From: Pseudomonas koreensis
GTDB lineage: Bacteria; Pseudomonadota; Gammaproteobacteria; Pseudomonadales; Pseudomonadaceae
Reading direction: 5' to 3'
Assembly: GCF_012986595.1 (NCBI RefSeq)
Contig: NZ_JAAQYM010000008.1
Location: forward strand, 186,001-250,000
Length of the DNA: 64,000 nt
The notes under the pieces were generated by a model, which saw nothing but the letters and a program-made list of their open reading frames with translations, did not search any database and was not told the origin of the DNA. Shown one piece after another: positions 1 through 7,123 of the stretch (positions within the stretch are counted from its first letter, which is position 1; each line of letters begins with the position of its first letter). The position numbers and the translations under genes are program-made.

Positions 1-269
1 GAACGCTGATGGTGCAGGCGGTGCAGCAGGCCTTCTTGCCGGCCGATGAGCCATCAGTCGCTCAGGCTACGGAACTGGCTGAGGTCGATATCGACAAAGA
101 CATTCTTTGGGAGATCGCCAATACCGCCCCAGAAGGATTCTATGGCTGGATTGCCGGAGAAAGCGCCGCGGTCATGCGACTGCGCAAGCACCTGATCAAG
201 GCGTGCGGTATCCCGCGCGAGTCGCTCAACCTGATGGGGTACTGGCGCTACAACAAGGCGGGCAGCTAG
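1..269 (+). CDS. Siderophore-interacting protein, C-terminal part (5' end outside window)
   Basis: Open from the left edge (codons start at base 3) to a TAG at 267-269, so only about 88 C-terminal residues are visible. The tail contains GFYGWIAGESAAVMRLRKHL and ends GYWRYNKAG, typical of the NAD(P)H-binding C-terminal domain of the SIP/ViuB flavin-dependent ferric-siderophore reductases, which release iron from siderophores in the cytoplasm. Identification rests on this C-terminal signature only, and the N-terminal FAD domain cannot be checked here. A strong bidirectional terminator follows directly, so this is the last gene of its transcript. Confidence 0.8.
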   Translation, partial: TLMVQAVQQAFLPADEPSVAQATELAEVDIDKDILWEIANTAPEGFYGWIAGESAAVMRLRKHLIKACGIPRESLNLMGYWRYNKAGS

Positions 270-273
270 GCAC

Positions 274-311
274 AAAAAAAGGCCTCGAACTTTACGTTCG
301 AGGCCTTTTTT
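274..311. terminator. Bidirectional rho-independent terminator
   Basis: A 10-bp perfect stem (281-290 with 296-305, five-base loop) is flanked by an A-run (274-280) on one side and a T-run (306-311) on the other. It can end transcripts of the siderophore-interacting gene from the left and of endA from the right. Confidence 0.9.
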
Positions 312-320
312 GCTGGAGGA

Positions 321-1010
321 TTAGCCGCAGGCTTTCAGGTTCACCGGGCCGACAAATTCATTGCCGCGTCCCATCACGCACGCCACGCTCTGGTTGCGCT
401 GGCGCTCCCAGTCTTGCACCGGGTACGTCTTGTCCCACGCTTCATACAGCTGGCGATCCTGTTTCGACAGGCGCAAGCCGTATTGCTTGCTCATGTAGAA
501 ATAGGTGCGCGCGATCATGCCGCGAATCGACGGGCGGGGCATGACCTTCTTGGCCTTGAAATCGACCTGGGTCAGGCAGGATCCGTACTGGCCGGATTGC
601 ACCGGCAGCCAACCGTAACTGAAGTTGCTGCGATCACCATTGACCTCGCCAATGCTCGGCACGAGGTTGTGCAGGTCGGCTTCGGCTTTCTGATAGCTCG
701 GGTCATAGCGAGTGCAGTTCTTGCGCCCGCCCGACTGCCAGCATTGACGCTGATGGCCGAACTCCCACGCCGGCACGATGTGCTCCCACTCGATGCGCGA
801 AGCACGCTTGGCGTTTTTACGCGGCACATAACCGCAGGCCTTCAGGTCCACCTTGTTGCCGGTGTATTTGCACCCACAGTAAAACTCGGTGGACTGTGGC
901 GCGTACAGTTTCCAGGCGACCTTCTTGGCTTCGGAAAACGTGCGGGGCGCGCCGGCCTGGGCACCAAAAGCAATGAACAGCAACAGCAAAGCAAAACAGC
1001 GGACACTCAT
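321..1010 (-). CDS. endA: Endonuclease I (EndA family), exported nuclease
   Basis: 229 residues from the ATG at 1010. The protein starts with a signal peptide (MSVRCFALLLLFIAFGAQAG). The mature part carries the endonuclease I beta-beta-alpha-metal core, with IEWEHIVPAWEFG supplying the catalytic His, followed by DLHNLVPS and GEVNGDRSN. The family makes double-strand breaks in DNA non-specifically in the periplasm or outside the cell. A longer reading frame to 1124 has no upstream ribosome site and lacks a signal peptide at its start, so it was not used. The gene lies 4 bp downstream of the DUF1654 gene and appears co-transcribed with it from a LexA-type promoter, which implies DNA-damage control. 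Confidence 0.93.
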   Translation of the reverse strand: MSVRCFALLLLFIAFGAQAGAPRTFSEAKKVAWKLYAPQSTEFYCGCKYTGNKVDLKACGYVPRKNAKRASRIEWEHIVPAWEFGHQRQCWQSGGRKNCTRYDPSYQKAEADLHNLVPSIGEVNGDRSNFSYGWLPVQSGQYGSCLTQVDFKAKKVMPRPSIRGMIARTYFYMSKQYGLRLSKQDRQLYEAWDKTYPVQDWERQRNQSVACVMGRGNEFVGPVNLKACG

Positions 1011-1014
1011 TGAA

Positions 1015-1254
1015 TCAATCTTCCTTCGGCACAACCCAAAAAATCTGCACGCCACCATCGTCGCGATAGGCGAGTGTGACGTTGTCGTTCTCGTCGATTT
1101 CCTCGAGCAGTTGCTCCCAGGCATCCATCGGCTCGTCCGGCAAACGGAAGATCAATGCGGCTTTGGCTTTTTGTGCGGTGGGAGAATTGATGATTTTCTG
1201 AACGCGCATACCCATGCGTTCGTAAGCGTCAGGAGCATCAGGAGAGGTGGCCAC
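1015..1254 (-). CDS. DUF1654 family small protein
   Basis: 79 residues starting at a GTG (1252-1254) preceded by AAGGA with 7-base spacing. The core YERMGMRVQKIINSP and the acidic tail ending VQIFWVVPKED match the DUF1654 proteins of Pseudomonas, which have no established function. Upstream in-frame ATGs at 1305 and 1284 are rejected: 1284 lies inside the LexA box and both lie upstream of the predicted transcription start near 1278. First gene of a two-gene unit with endA. Confidence 0.75.
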   Translation of the reverse strand: MATSPDAPDAYERMGMRVQKIINSPTAQKAKAALIFRLPDEPMDAWEQLLEEIDENDNVTLAYRDDGGVQIFWVVPKED

Positions 1255-1272
1255 GAGGTTATCCTTATTAAG

Positions 1273-1313
1273 CTGTACGTGCATACAGTATTTAACTGTA
1301 GGCATTTTCGCAA
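1273..1313 (-). promoter_or_regulatory. LexA-type (SOS) promoter for DUF1654-endA
   Basis: On the minus strand: -35 TTGCGA (1308-1313), 17-bp spacer, -10 TACTGT (1285-1290). A perfect CTGT-N8-ACAG LexA box (1273-1288) overlaps the -10 and the expected start point. A second perfect palindrome, TACAGT-N5-ACTGTA (1284-1300), overlaps it. Confidence 0.75.
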
Positions 1314-1418
1314 CTGCTTAAAATTCAAGAAAATCCTCTGACAGCGCTTTTCCGGTTTTGGTGTAAGTCGGGTCGATTATTTTGTGCGAAATTGCCGCGT
1401 AGAACGTAGGTGCTGACA

Positions 1419-1470
1419 CCACTCGCCGTGCGGCGAGTGGTGAGCAAGTTGCCCGACCCGGAAAGGGTCA
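1419..1470 (-). terminator. Possible terminator hairpins downstream of ansB
   Basis: Two adjacent inverted repeats follow the ansB stop: GACCC/GGGTC near 1455-1469 and a 10-bp stem CCACTCGCCG/CGGCGAGTGG at 1419-1440. Neither has a clear U-run on the ansB strand, so this is a weak call. Confidence 0.35.
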
Positions 1471-1482
1471 GGCGAGGGGCAA

Positions 1483-2571
1483 TCAGTATTCCCAGAACAT
1501 CCGTTGCAGCTCTTTACTGTCGTTGGTTTTGGTCAGGGCTACCATGGCCAGGATGCGGGCTTTTTGCGGGTTCAGGTCGTGAGCGACAACCCAGTCGTAC
1601 TTGTCGTCAGGCTGTTCAGCGTTACGCAGGACGAAACCGCCGGCGTTGACGTGGGACGAGCGGATGATCTGCACGCCATCTTTACGCAGGGCCTGCAGGG
1701 ATGGCACAACGCGCGAAGACACCGAGCCATTGCCGGTACCGGCGTGGATGATGGCTTTGGCGCCGGCTTGGGCCAGTGCCTTGTAGGCGGTGTCGTCGAC
1801 GTTGCCGTAGGAGTAGGCGATTTCTACGTCAGGCAGGCTCTTGATGTTCTTGATGTCGAATTCCGAATCCATGGTGTGACGCTTGGCGGGCAGGCGGAAC
1901 CAGTAGGATTTGCCTTCAACCACCATGCCCAGCGGACCCCAAGGGCTTTTGAACGCCTCGGTCTTGATGTTGATCATCTTGCTGACGTCGCGGCCGGACT
2001 GGATTTCATCGTTCATGGTCACCAGTACGCCTTTGCCGCGCGCGTCCTTGCTGCTAGCGACGGCAACGGCGTTGTACAGGTTGAGCATGCCGTCAGCTGA
2101 CATGGCGGTGCCGGGGCGCATGGAGCCGACGACGATGATCGGCTTGTCGGTCTTCTCGACCAGGTTCAGGAAGTAGGCGGTTTCTTCCAGGGTGTCGGTG
2201 CCGTGGGTGATGACGATGCCATCGACGTCTTTGCTGTCGGCCAGTTCGGATACGCGACGGCCCAGTTGCAGCAGGTTGTCGTTGGTGATGCTTTCCGAGG
2301 CGATCTGCATGACCTGTTCGCCACGCACGTTCGCCAGCTTGTTCAGCTCGGGGATACCGGCGATCAGTTGTTCAATGCCGACCTTGGCCGCTTGATAGGT
2401 GGCGCTGTTGGCTGCGCTGGCGCCGGCACCGGCAATGGTACCGCCCGTGGCGAGTACTACGACGTTGGCGAGTTTGGTCTGGGTTTCGACTTCTTTTGCC
2501 TGAAGGGCGGTTGGCAGGAGCAGGAGGAGGGCCAAAGCGCCCGGAACCAAGGTGTTGAAAGCAGATTTCAT
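1483..2571 (-). CDS. ansB: Periplasmic glutaminase-asparaginase (type II asparaginase)
   Basis: 362 residues with a signal peptide ending near LQAKE. It hydrolyses asparagine and glutamine to the acids and ammonia in the periplasm. The two catalytic threonine motifs are present, VVLATGGTIAGAGAS near residue 40 and ITHGTDTLEETAY near 120. The sequence follows the Pseudomonas 7A-type glutaminase-asparaginase over its whole length. It is transcribed alone, and its upstream region has a sigma54 promoter, an IHF site and two inverted repeats matching the AauR activator motif. This points to induction by acidic amino acids or their amides. Confidence 0.95.
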   Translation of the reverse strand: MKSAFNTLVPGALALLLLLPTALQAKEVETQTKLANVVVLATGGTIAGAGASAANSATYQAAKVGIEQLIAGIPELNKLANVRGEQVMQIASESITNDNLLQLGRRVSELADSKDVDGIVITHGTDTLEETAYFLNLVEKTDKPIIVVGSMRPGTAMSADGMLNLYNAVAVASSKDARGKGVLVTMNDEIQSGRDVSKMINIKTEAFKSPWGPLGMVVEGKSYWFRLPAKRHTMDSEFDIKNIKSLPDVEIAYSYGNVDDTAYKALAQAGAKAIIHAGTGNGSVSSRVVPSLQALRKDGVQIIRSSHVNAGGFVLRNAEQPDDKYDWVVAHDLNPQKARILAMVALTKTNDSKELQRMFWEY

Positions 2572-2620
2572 TATTTTTCTCTCTAGTAGTGAGACGGTGC
2601 TGATGCAGGTTCATCTAGAT

Positions 2621-2652
2621 GCGCCCCGAGCCGATCTGAATGCTCGGGGTGC
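2621..2652 (-). other. Stem-loop in the ansB 5' leader/promoter region
   Basis: A 10-bp inverted repeat (2621-2630 with 2643-2652, one G-T pair, 12-base loop) lies at or just downstream of the predicted ansB transcription start. It could be a leader hairpin; its role is unknown. Confidence 0.4.
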
Positions 2653-2661
2653 AAGCTAGGG

Positions 2662-2677
2662 AGCAGGATCTGTACCA
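2662..2677 (-). promoter_or_regulatory. Sigma54 (-24/-12) promoter of ansB
   Basis: Minus strand TGGTAC-N5-CTGCT: GG and GC dinucleotides 10 bp apart, matching TGGCAC-N5-TTGCW at most positions. It lies about 90 bp upstream of the ansB start codon. Confidence 0.7.
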
Positions 2678-2718
2678 GCCGTACTTTGCGAGAGAGAAAT
2701 GTTTAACCTTATGATTTA

Positions 2719-2731
2719 AATCAATATTTTG
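2719..2731 (+). promoter_or_regulatory. IHF-binding site between activator sites and sigma54 promoter
   Basis: AATCAATATTTTG matches the IHF consensus WATCAANNNNTTR exactly and sits in an AT-rich patch about midway between the -24 element and the upstream inverted repeats. This is the usual position for a DNA-bending site in sigma54 systems. Confidence 0.6.
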
Positions 2732-2762
2732 TGAATCGCGAAATCCGGGTGTGAGTCGTTTA

Positions 2763-2807
2763 TCCGGGTTTCCGAACAAAGGAAGCTTTCGTGTTCGGCT
2801 CTCCGAA
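2763..2807 (-). promoter_or_regulatory. Two AauR-like activator sites upstream of ansB
   Basis: A perfect TTCGG-N4-CCGAA inverted repeat (2794-2807) and a one-mismatch copy TCCGG-N4-CCGAA (2763-2776) are spaced 31 bp centre to centre, about three helical turns. TTCGG-N4-CCGAA is the motif described for the acidic-amino-acid response regulator AauR. Confidence 0.65.
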
Positions 2808-2860
2808 AAGGACTACGCGCTTTGTCGAGCAAATGGGGTTGTCGATTACAGGTTATCTGC

Positions 2861-2887
2861 TAAAGAAACCAATCTGCAGGCCGATGG
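2861..2887 (+). promoter_or_regulatory. Sigma28 (FliA)-type flagellar promoter
   Basis: TAAAGAAA-N11-GCCGATGG, against the enterobacterial consensus TAAAGTTT-N11-GCCGATAA, with exact spacing. It lies 35 bp upstream of the FlxA-like start codon. Confidence 0.7.
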
Positions 2888-2922
2888 GTGTTCAAGGAAA
2901 CTGAAAAATCTAGGGAGTTCAC

Positions 2923-3378
2923 ATGTCACTGACGATCGGCATTGCCAATCCCGGCACCGTCACCATCGGCGGCAAAACCGCAGCGACGATCAATGCAATG
3001 AACAAGGCGGAAGCGGATGCCTCCGACGAGGCACTGGGCGTCGAAAAAGAGCAAAGCAACCAGGTCAGAACCGGTGGTCCTGCGCAAGAAGCCAACAAGG
3101 CTGATAGTGCCGACAGCGGCGATAGTCTGAGCATCACCGTGAAGATGTTGCTCAAGCGCATGCAGGAGTTGCAGAAGCAACTGCAGGAGCAGCAACAGCA
3201 ACTGGCTGCGGCTCAAGCTGCGAGTTATCCGACGCCCGAGGCCAAGTCGCAGGCGGTCATGTCCGTTCAGGGGCAGATCGCGCAAACCAGCGGCGCATTG
3301 ATGGAAGTCGCGGCAGCGTTGGTCAAGGAAATGTCCAAGAACTCCACCAGCGGCAACCTGGTCAGCACCACGGCATAA
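2923..3378 (+). CDS. FlxA-like family protein
   Basis: 151 residues. The N-terminal third is polar. It is followed by a coiled coil (about residues 74-100, LLKRMQELQKQLQEQQQQL) and a helical C-terminus, as in the FlxA-like family (PF14282), whose E. coli namesake belongs to the flagellar sigma28 regulon. GGGAG precedes the ATG. No signal peptide or membrane segment is seen. The sigma28-type promoter directly upstream supports the assignment. The molecular function is unknown. Confidence 0.7.
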   Translation: MSLTIGIANPGTVTIGGKTAATINAMNKAEADASDEALGVEKEQSNQVRTGGPAQEANKADSADSGDSLSITVKMLLKRMQELQKQLQEQQQQLAAAQAASYPTPEAKSQAVMSVQGQIAQTSGALMEVAAALVKEMSKNSTSGNLVSTTA

Positions 3379-3386
3379 GCAGTGGG

Positions 3387-3408
3387 GGGCGAATCAGATG
3401 ATTCGCCC
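3387..3408 (+). terminator. Hairpin after the FlxA-like gene
   Basis: A perfect 9-bp stem GGGCGAATC/GATTCGCCC with a 4-base loop, 9 bp after the stop codon and upstream of the rbs promoter. It has no U-run, so it is either a weak terminator or a 3' stability hairpin. Confidence 0.45.
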
Positions 3409-3433
3409 TGCAGTAAGTAACGATTTCTGATTG

Positions 3434-3484
3434 TTGACAAATGTCGGCGGGATTCGCATAGTTCGGTCTACGCAAACGTTTGCG
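3434..3484 (+). promoter_or_regulatory. rbs operon promoter with RbsR operator
   Basis: Perfect -35 TTGACA (3434-3439), 17-bp spacer, -10 CATAGT (3457-3462). A 14-bp perfect palindrome CGCAAACGTTTGCG (3471-3484), typical of LacI-family operators, covers the transcription start. RbsR encoded in the operon is the obvious repressor. Confidence 0.8.
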
Positions 3485-3578
3485 CGGCTTTCCCGAGGCA
3501 TTAATGCCCGGAAGAAAGCGATCAAGCTTACGCCAGCGCAAGCGTTGCTCACAATAATCATAAGATCGGAGTGAACCC

Positions 3579-4535
3579 ATGAAGCTGCCATTTGCTGGAC
3601 GTCTTCTTGCTGTCGCTATGCTGGCTGCCACAGCCGCCGCACTACCTGTCTCTTCGGCGTTCGCCGAGTCCCCTGAAAAACCTAAAGTCGCGCTGGTCAT
3701 GAAGTCTCTGGCCAACGAATTCTTCCTGACCATGGAAGACGGCGCCAAGGCCTACCAGAAAGAACACTCCGCCGATTTCGACCTGATCTCCAACGGCATC
3801 AAGGACGAGACCGATACCGCAGGCCAGACCCGCATCGTCGAGCAGATGATTTTGGCGAAGGTCAATGCGCTGGTCATCGCGCCTTCCGACTCCAAGGCCA
3901 TGGTGCCGGTGATCAAGAAAGCCGTCGACGCCGGTATCACCGTGATCAACATCGACAACCAGCTCGATCCGGCAGTCGTCAAAAGCAAAGGTATCAGCGT
4001 GCCATTCGTTGGCCCGGACAACCGCAAGGGCGCACGCCTGGTCGGCGAATATCTGGCCAAGCAACTGAAGGCCGGTGACGAAGTCGGCATCATCGAAGGC
4101 GTGTCCACCACCACCAACGCCCAGCAGCGCACCGCCGGCTTCAAGGATGCGATGGACGCGGCGCAGATCAAGGTCGTCTCGCTGCAATCCGGTGATTGGG
4201 AAATCGACAAGGGCAACAAGGTTGCCGCGTCGATTCTCAGCGAATACCCGGATGTAAAAGCATTGCTGGCCGGTAACGACAGTATGGCCGTCGGCGCCGT
4301 TTCTGCCGTGCGTGCTGCCGGCAAGGCGGGGCAGGTCCAAGTGGTTGGCTACGACAACATCAACGCCATCAAGCCGATGTTGAAGGACGGCCGCGTCCTG
4401 GCGACTGCCGACCAATATGCCGCCAAACAAGCGGTGTTCGGCATCGAGACCGCGCTGAAGATCATCAAGGGCGAGAAAGTCGACAGTGGTGCCAATGGCG
4501 TGATCGAAACGCCGGTCGAGCTGGTCACCAAGTAA
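3579..4535 (+). CDS. rbsB: Ribose ABC transporter, periplasmic binding protein
   Basis: 318 residues. The signal peptide ends at about SSAFAES and is followed by a type I periplasmic-binding fold (Peripla_BP_4) that binds ribose and delivers it to RbsAC. Typical family stretches are KVALVMKSLANEFF, ADFDLISNG, FVGPDNRKGA and ALLAGNDSMAVGA. CGGAG precedes the ATG. First gene of the ribose operon, directly after the operator; a hairpin after its stop may raise its level over the downstream genes. Confidence 0.95.
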   Translation: MKLPFAGRLLAVAMLAATAAALPVSSAFAESPEKPKVALVMKSLANEFFLTMEDGAKAYQKEHSADFDLISNGIKDETDTAGQTRIVEQMILAKVNALVIAPSDSKAMVPVIKKAVDAGITVINIDNQLDPAVVKSKGISVPFVGPDNRKGARLVGEYLAKQLKAGDEVGIIEGVSTTTNAQQRTAGFKDAMDAAQIKVVSLQSGDWEIDKGNKVAASILSEYPDVKALLAGNDSMAVGAVSAVRAAGKAGQVQVVGYDNINAIKPMLKDGRVLATADQYAAKQAVFGIETALKIIKGEKVDSGANGVIETPVELVTK

Positions 4536-4554
4536 GTCTTCTGGCGACACAACG

Positions 4555-4578
4555 GCGCTCGTCCGTCCGGGCGAGCGC
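4555..4578 (+). other. Intercistronic hairpin rbsB-rbsA
   Basis: Perfect 7-bp stem GCGCTCG/CGAGCGC with a 10-base loop, without a U-run, in the only sizeable gap of the transporter genes. Such hairpins commonly protect the 3' end of binding-protein mRNA and reduce read-through. Confidence 0.5.
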
Positions 4579-4592
4579 ATGGAGAGTTTTTT

Positions 4593-6146
4593 ATGTCAGT
4601 TTCCGCCCCGAACGCTGTCCTCTCGGTCAGCGGTATCGGCAAGACCTATGCGCAACCGGTGCTCACAGGCATCGACTTGACGCTGATGCGCGGTGAAGTG
4701 CTGGCGCTGACCGGCGAGAATGGTGCCGGTAAAAGCACGCTGTCCAAGATCATCGGTGGTCTGGTCACGCCAACCACAGGCCAGATGCAGTTCCAGGGCA
4801 AGGACTATCGCCCGGGCAGCCGCACCCAGGCCGAAGAACTCGGCGTGCGCATGGTCATGCAAGAGCTCAATCTGTTGCCGACCCTGTCGGTGGCGGAAAA
4901 CCTGTTTCTCGACAACCTGCCGAGCAACGGTGGCTGGATCAGCCGCAAGCAATTGCGCAAAGCCGCCATCGAAGCCATGGCGCAGGTCGGCCTCGATGCC
5001 ATCGACCCGGACACCCTGGTCGGCGAGTTGGGTATCGGGCATCAGCAGATGGTCGAGATCGCGCGCAACCTGATCGGCGATTGCCACGTGCTGATCCTCG
5101 ATGAGCCGACGGCGATGCTCACTGCCCGTGAAGTGGAAATGCTCTTCGAGCAGATCACTCGCTTGCAGGCTCGTGGCGTGTCGATCATCTATATCTCCCA
5201 CCGCCTCGAAGAGCTGGCGCGAGTCGCGCAACGCATTGCCGTGCTGCGTGACGGCAATCTGGTCTGCGTCGAACCGATGGCCAACTACAACAGTGAGCAG
5301 CTGGTCACCTTGATGGTCGGTCGCGAACTGGGCGAACACATCGACATGGGCCCCCGCAAGATCGGCGCGCCAGCGTTGACGGTCAAGGGCCTGACCCGTT
5401 CCGACAAGGTGCGGGATGTTTCCTTCGAAGTGCGTGCCGGCGAGATTTTCGGGATTTCCGGGCTGATCGGAGCCGGGCGCACTGAGTTGTTGCGGCTGAT
5501 TTTCGGCGCCGACCTCGCTGACAGCGGCACGATCGCCCTGGGTTCGCCGGCGCAGGTCGTCAACGTGCGTTCTCCGGTTGATGCGGTCAATCATGGCATT
5601 GCCCTGATTACCGAAGACCGCAAGGGCGAAGGCCTGCTGCTCAGTCAGTCGATCAGCGCCAACATTGCCTTGGGCAACATGCCGGAAATTTCCAGGGCCG
5701 GGTTCGTCAACAACAGCGACGAAATCTCCCTGGCGCAGCGTCAGATCGACGCCATGCGTATTCGCAGTTCGAGCCCGACACAATTGGTGTCGGAACTGTC
5801 CGGCGGCAATCAGCAGAAAGTGGTGATCGGTCGTTGGCTGGAGCGCGATTGCTCGGTGCTGTTGTTCGATGAGCCGACTCGCGGCATCGACGTCGGTGCC
5901 AAGTTCGATATCTATGCCTTGCTGGGCGAGTTGACGCGTCAGGGCAAGGCGCTGGTGGTGGTGTCCAGTGACCTGCGTGAGCTGATGCTGATCTGCGACC
6001 GGATCGGTGTGCTTTCAGCGGGGCGTTTGATCGATACCTTCGAGCGCGACAGCTGGACCCAGGATGATTTGCTTGCCGCCGCGTTCGCCGGCTACCAAAA
6101 ACGTGATGCGTTGCTCAATGAAGCGGCGCCTAGGGAACTCCCATGA
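4593..6146 (+). CDS. rbsA: Ribose ABC transporter, ATP-binding protein
   Basis: 517 residues with two ABC domains in tandem, as in all sugar importers of this class. The first has Walker A GENGAGKST (41-49) and Walker B VLILDEPTAM. The second has a degenerate P-loop, ISGLIGAGRTELLR, and the signature LSGGNQQKVVIGRWL. It powers ribose uptake together with RbsC. The 3' end overlaps rbsC by 4 bp (ATGA), so translation is coupled. Confidence 0.96.
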   Translation: MSVSAPNAVLSVSGIGKTYAQPVLTGIDLTLMRGEVLALTGENGAGKSTLSKIIGGLVTPTTGQMQFQGKDYRPGSRTQAEELGVRMVMQELNLLPTLSVAENLFLDNLPSNGGWISRKQLRKAAIEAMAQVGLDAIDPDTLVGELGIGHQQMVEIARNLIGDCHVLILDEPTAMLTAREVEMLFEQITRLQARGVSIIYISHRLEELARVAQRIAVLRDGNLVCVEPMANYNSEQLVTLMVGRELGEHIDMGPRKIGAPALTVKGLTRSDKVRDVSFEVRAGEIFGISGLIGAGRTELLRLIFGADLADSGTIALGSPAQVVNVRSPVDAVNHGIALITEDRKGEGLLLSQSISANIALGNMPEISRAGFVNNSDEISLAQRQIDAMRIRSSSPTQLVSELSGGNQQKVVIGRWLERDCSVLLFDEPTRGIDVGAKFDIYALLGELTRQGKALVVVSSDLRELMLICDRIGVLSAGRLIDTFERDSWTQDDLLAAAFAGYQKRDALLNEAAPRELP

Positions 6147-7120
6147 AAACTGCATCTTCTGCCGGCAAACGTAGTGGCAATTTCTACGGTCTGGGCACCT
6201 ATCTGGGCCTGGCCGGTGCCTTGTTGGCGATGGTGGCGCTGTTCTCGGTCATGAGCAGCCACTTTCTGTCCTATAACACCTTCAGTACCCTGGCCAACCA
6301 GATCCCCGATCTGATGGTGCTGGCGGTAGGCATGACCTTCGTGCTGATCATCGGCGGCATCGACCTGTCGGTCGGTTCGGTGCTGGCGCTGGCCGCTTCG
6401 ACGGTCAGCGTGGCGATTCTCGGCTGGGGCTGGAGCGTACTGCCGTCCGCATTGCTCGGCATGGCAGTGGCGGCGCTGGCCGGCACGGTCACCGGGTCGA
6501 TCACCGTGGCCTGGCGAATTCCATCGTTCATCGTGTCGCTGGGTGTGCTGGAAATGGCACGCGGTCTGGCGTACCAGATGACCGGTTCGCGTACCGCCTA
6601 CATCGGTGATTCGTTTGCCTGGCTGTCGAACCCGATCGCCTTCGGCATCTCGCCGTCGTTCATCATTGCCTTGCTGGTGATCATCATTGCGCAGGCGGTG
6701 CTGACGCGTACGGTGTTCGGTCGTTACCTGATCGGTATCGGTACCAACGAGGAGGCTGTGCGGCTCGCCGGGATCAACCCCAAGCCGTACAAGATTCTGG
6801 TGTTCAGCCTGATGGGCCTGCTGGCCGGGATCGCCGCGCTGTTCCAGATTTCGCGCCTGGAAGCGGCAGATCCGAATGCCGGCTCCGGTCTCGAGCTGCA
6901 AGTGATCGCGGCCGTGGTCATCGGCGGTACCAGCCTGATGGGCGGGCGCGGTTCGGTGATCAGCACCTTCTTCGGAGTGTTGATCATCTCGGTGCTGGCT
7001 GCCGGCCTGGCGCAGATCGGTGCGACGGAACCGACCAAACGCATCATCACCGGCGCGGTGATTGTCATCGCTGTCGTGCTCGATACTTATCGCAGTCAGC
7101 GCGCCAGTCGACGGGGCTAA
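6143..7120 (+). CDS. rbsC: Ribose ABC transporter, permease
   Basis: 325 residues with about eight to ten hydrophobic segments. It has the BPD_transp_2 permease hallmarks GGIDLSVGSVLALAAS and VVIGGTSLMGGRGSVIST. It forms the inner-membrane channel of the ribose importer. The start overlaps the rbsA stop, and rbsR begins 3 bp after its stop, showing one transcript. Confidence 0.96.
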   Translation: MKTASSAGKRSGNFYGLGTYLGLAGALLAMVALFSVMSSHFLSYNTFSTLANQIPDLMVLAVGMTFVLIIGGIDLSVGSVLALAASTVSVAILGWGWSVLPSALLGMAVAALAGTVTGSITVAWRIPSFIVSLGVLEMARGLAYQMTGSRTAYIGDSFAWLSNPIAFGISPSFIIALLVIIIAQAVLTRTVFGRYLIGIGTNEEAVRLAGINPKPYKILVFSLMGLLAGIAALFQISRLEAADPNAGSGLELQVIAAVVIGGTSLMGGRGSVISTFFGVLIISVLAAGLAQIGATEPTKRIITGAVIVIAVVLDTYRSQRASRRG

Positions 7121-7123
7121 GTC

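Noticed and set aside
1284..1305. ATG start codons for the DUF1654 protein
   Set aside because: Both lie upstream of the predicted transcription start and one is inside the LexA box; GTG 1254 has a proper ribosome site.
2711..2724. ANR/FNR-like box ATGAT-TTAA-ATCAA upstream of ansB
   Set aside because: One mismatch to TTGAT-N4-ATCAA, but it overlaps the exact IHF site and lies too far from the -12/-24 element for a class II activator site. Kept only as a possibility.
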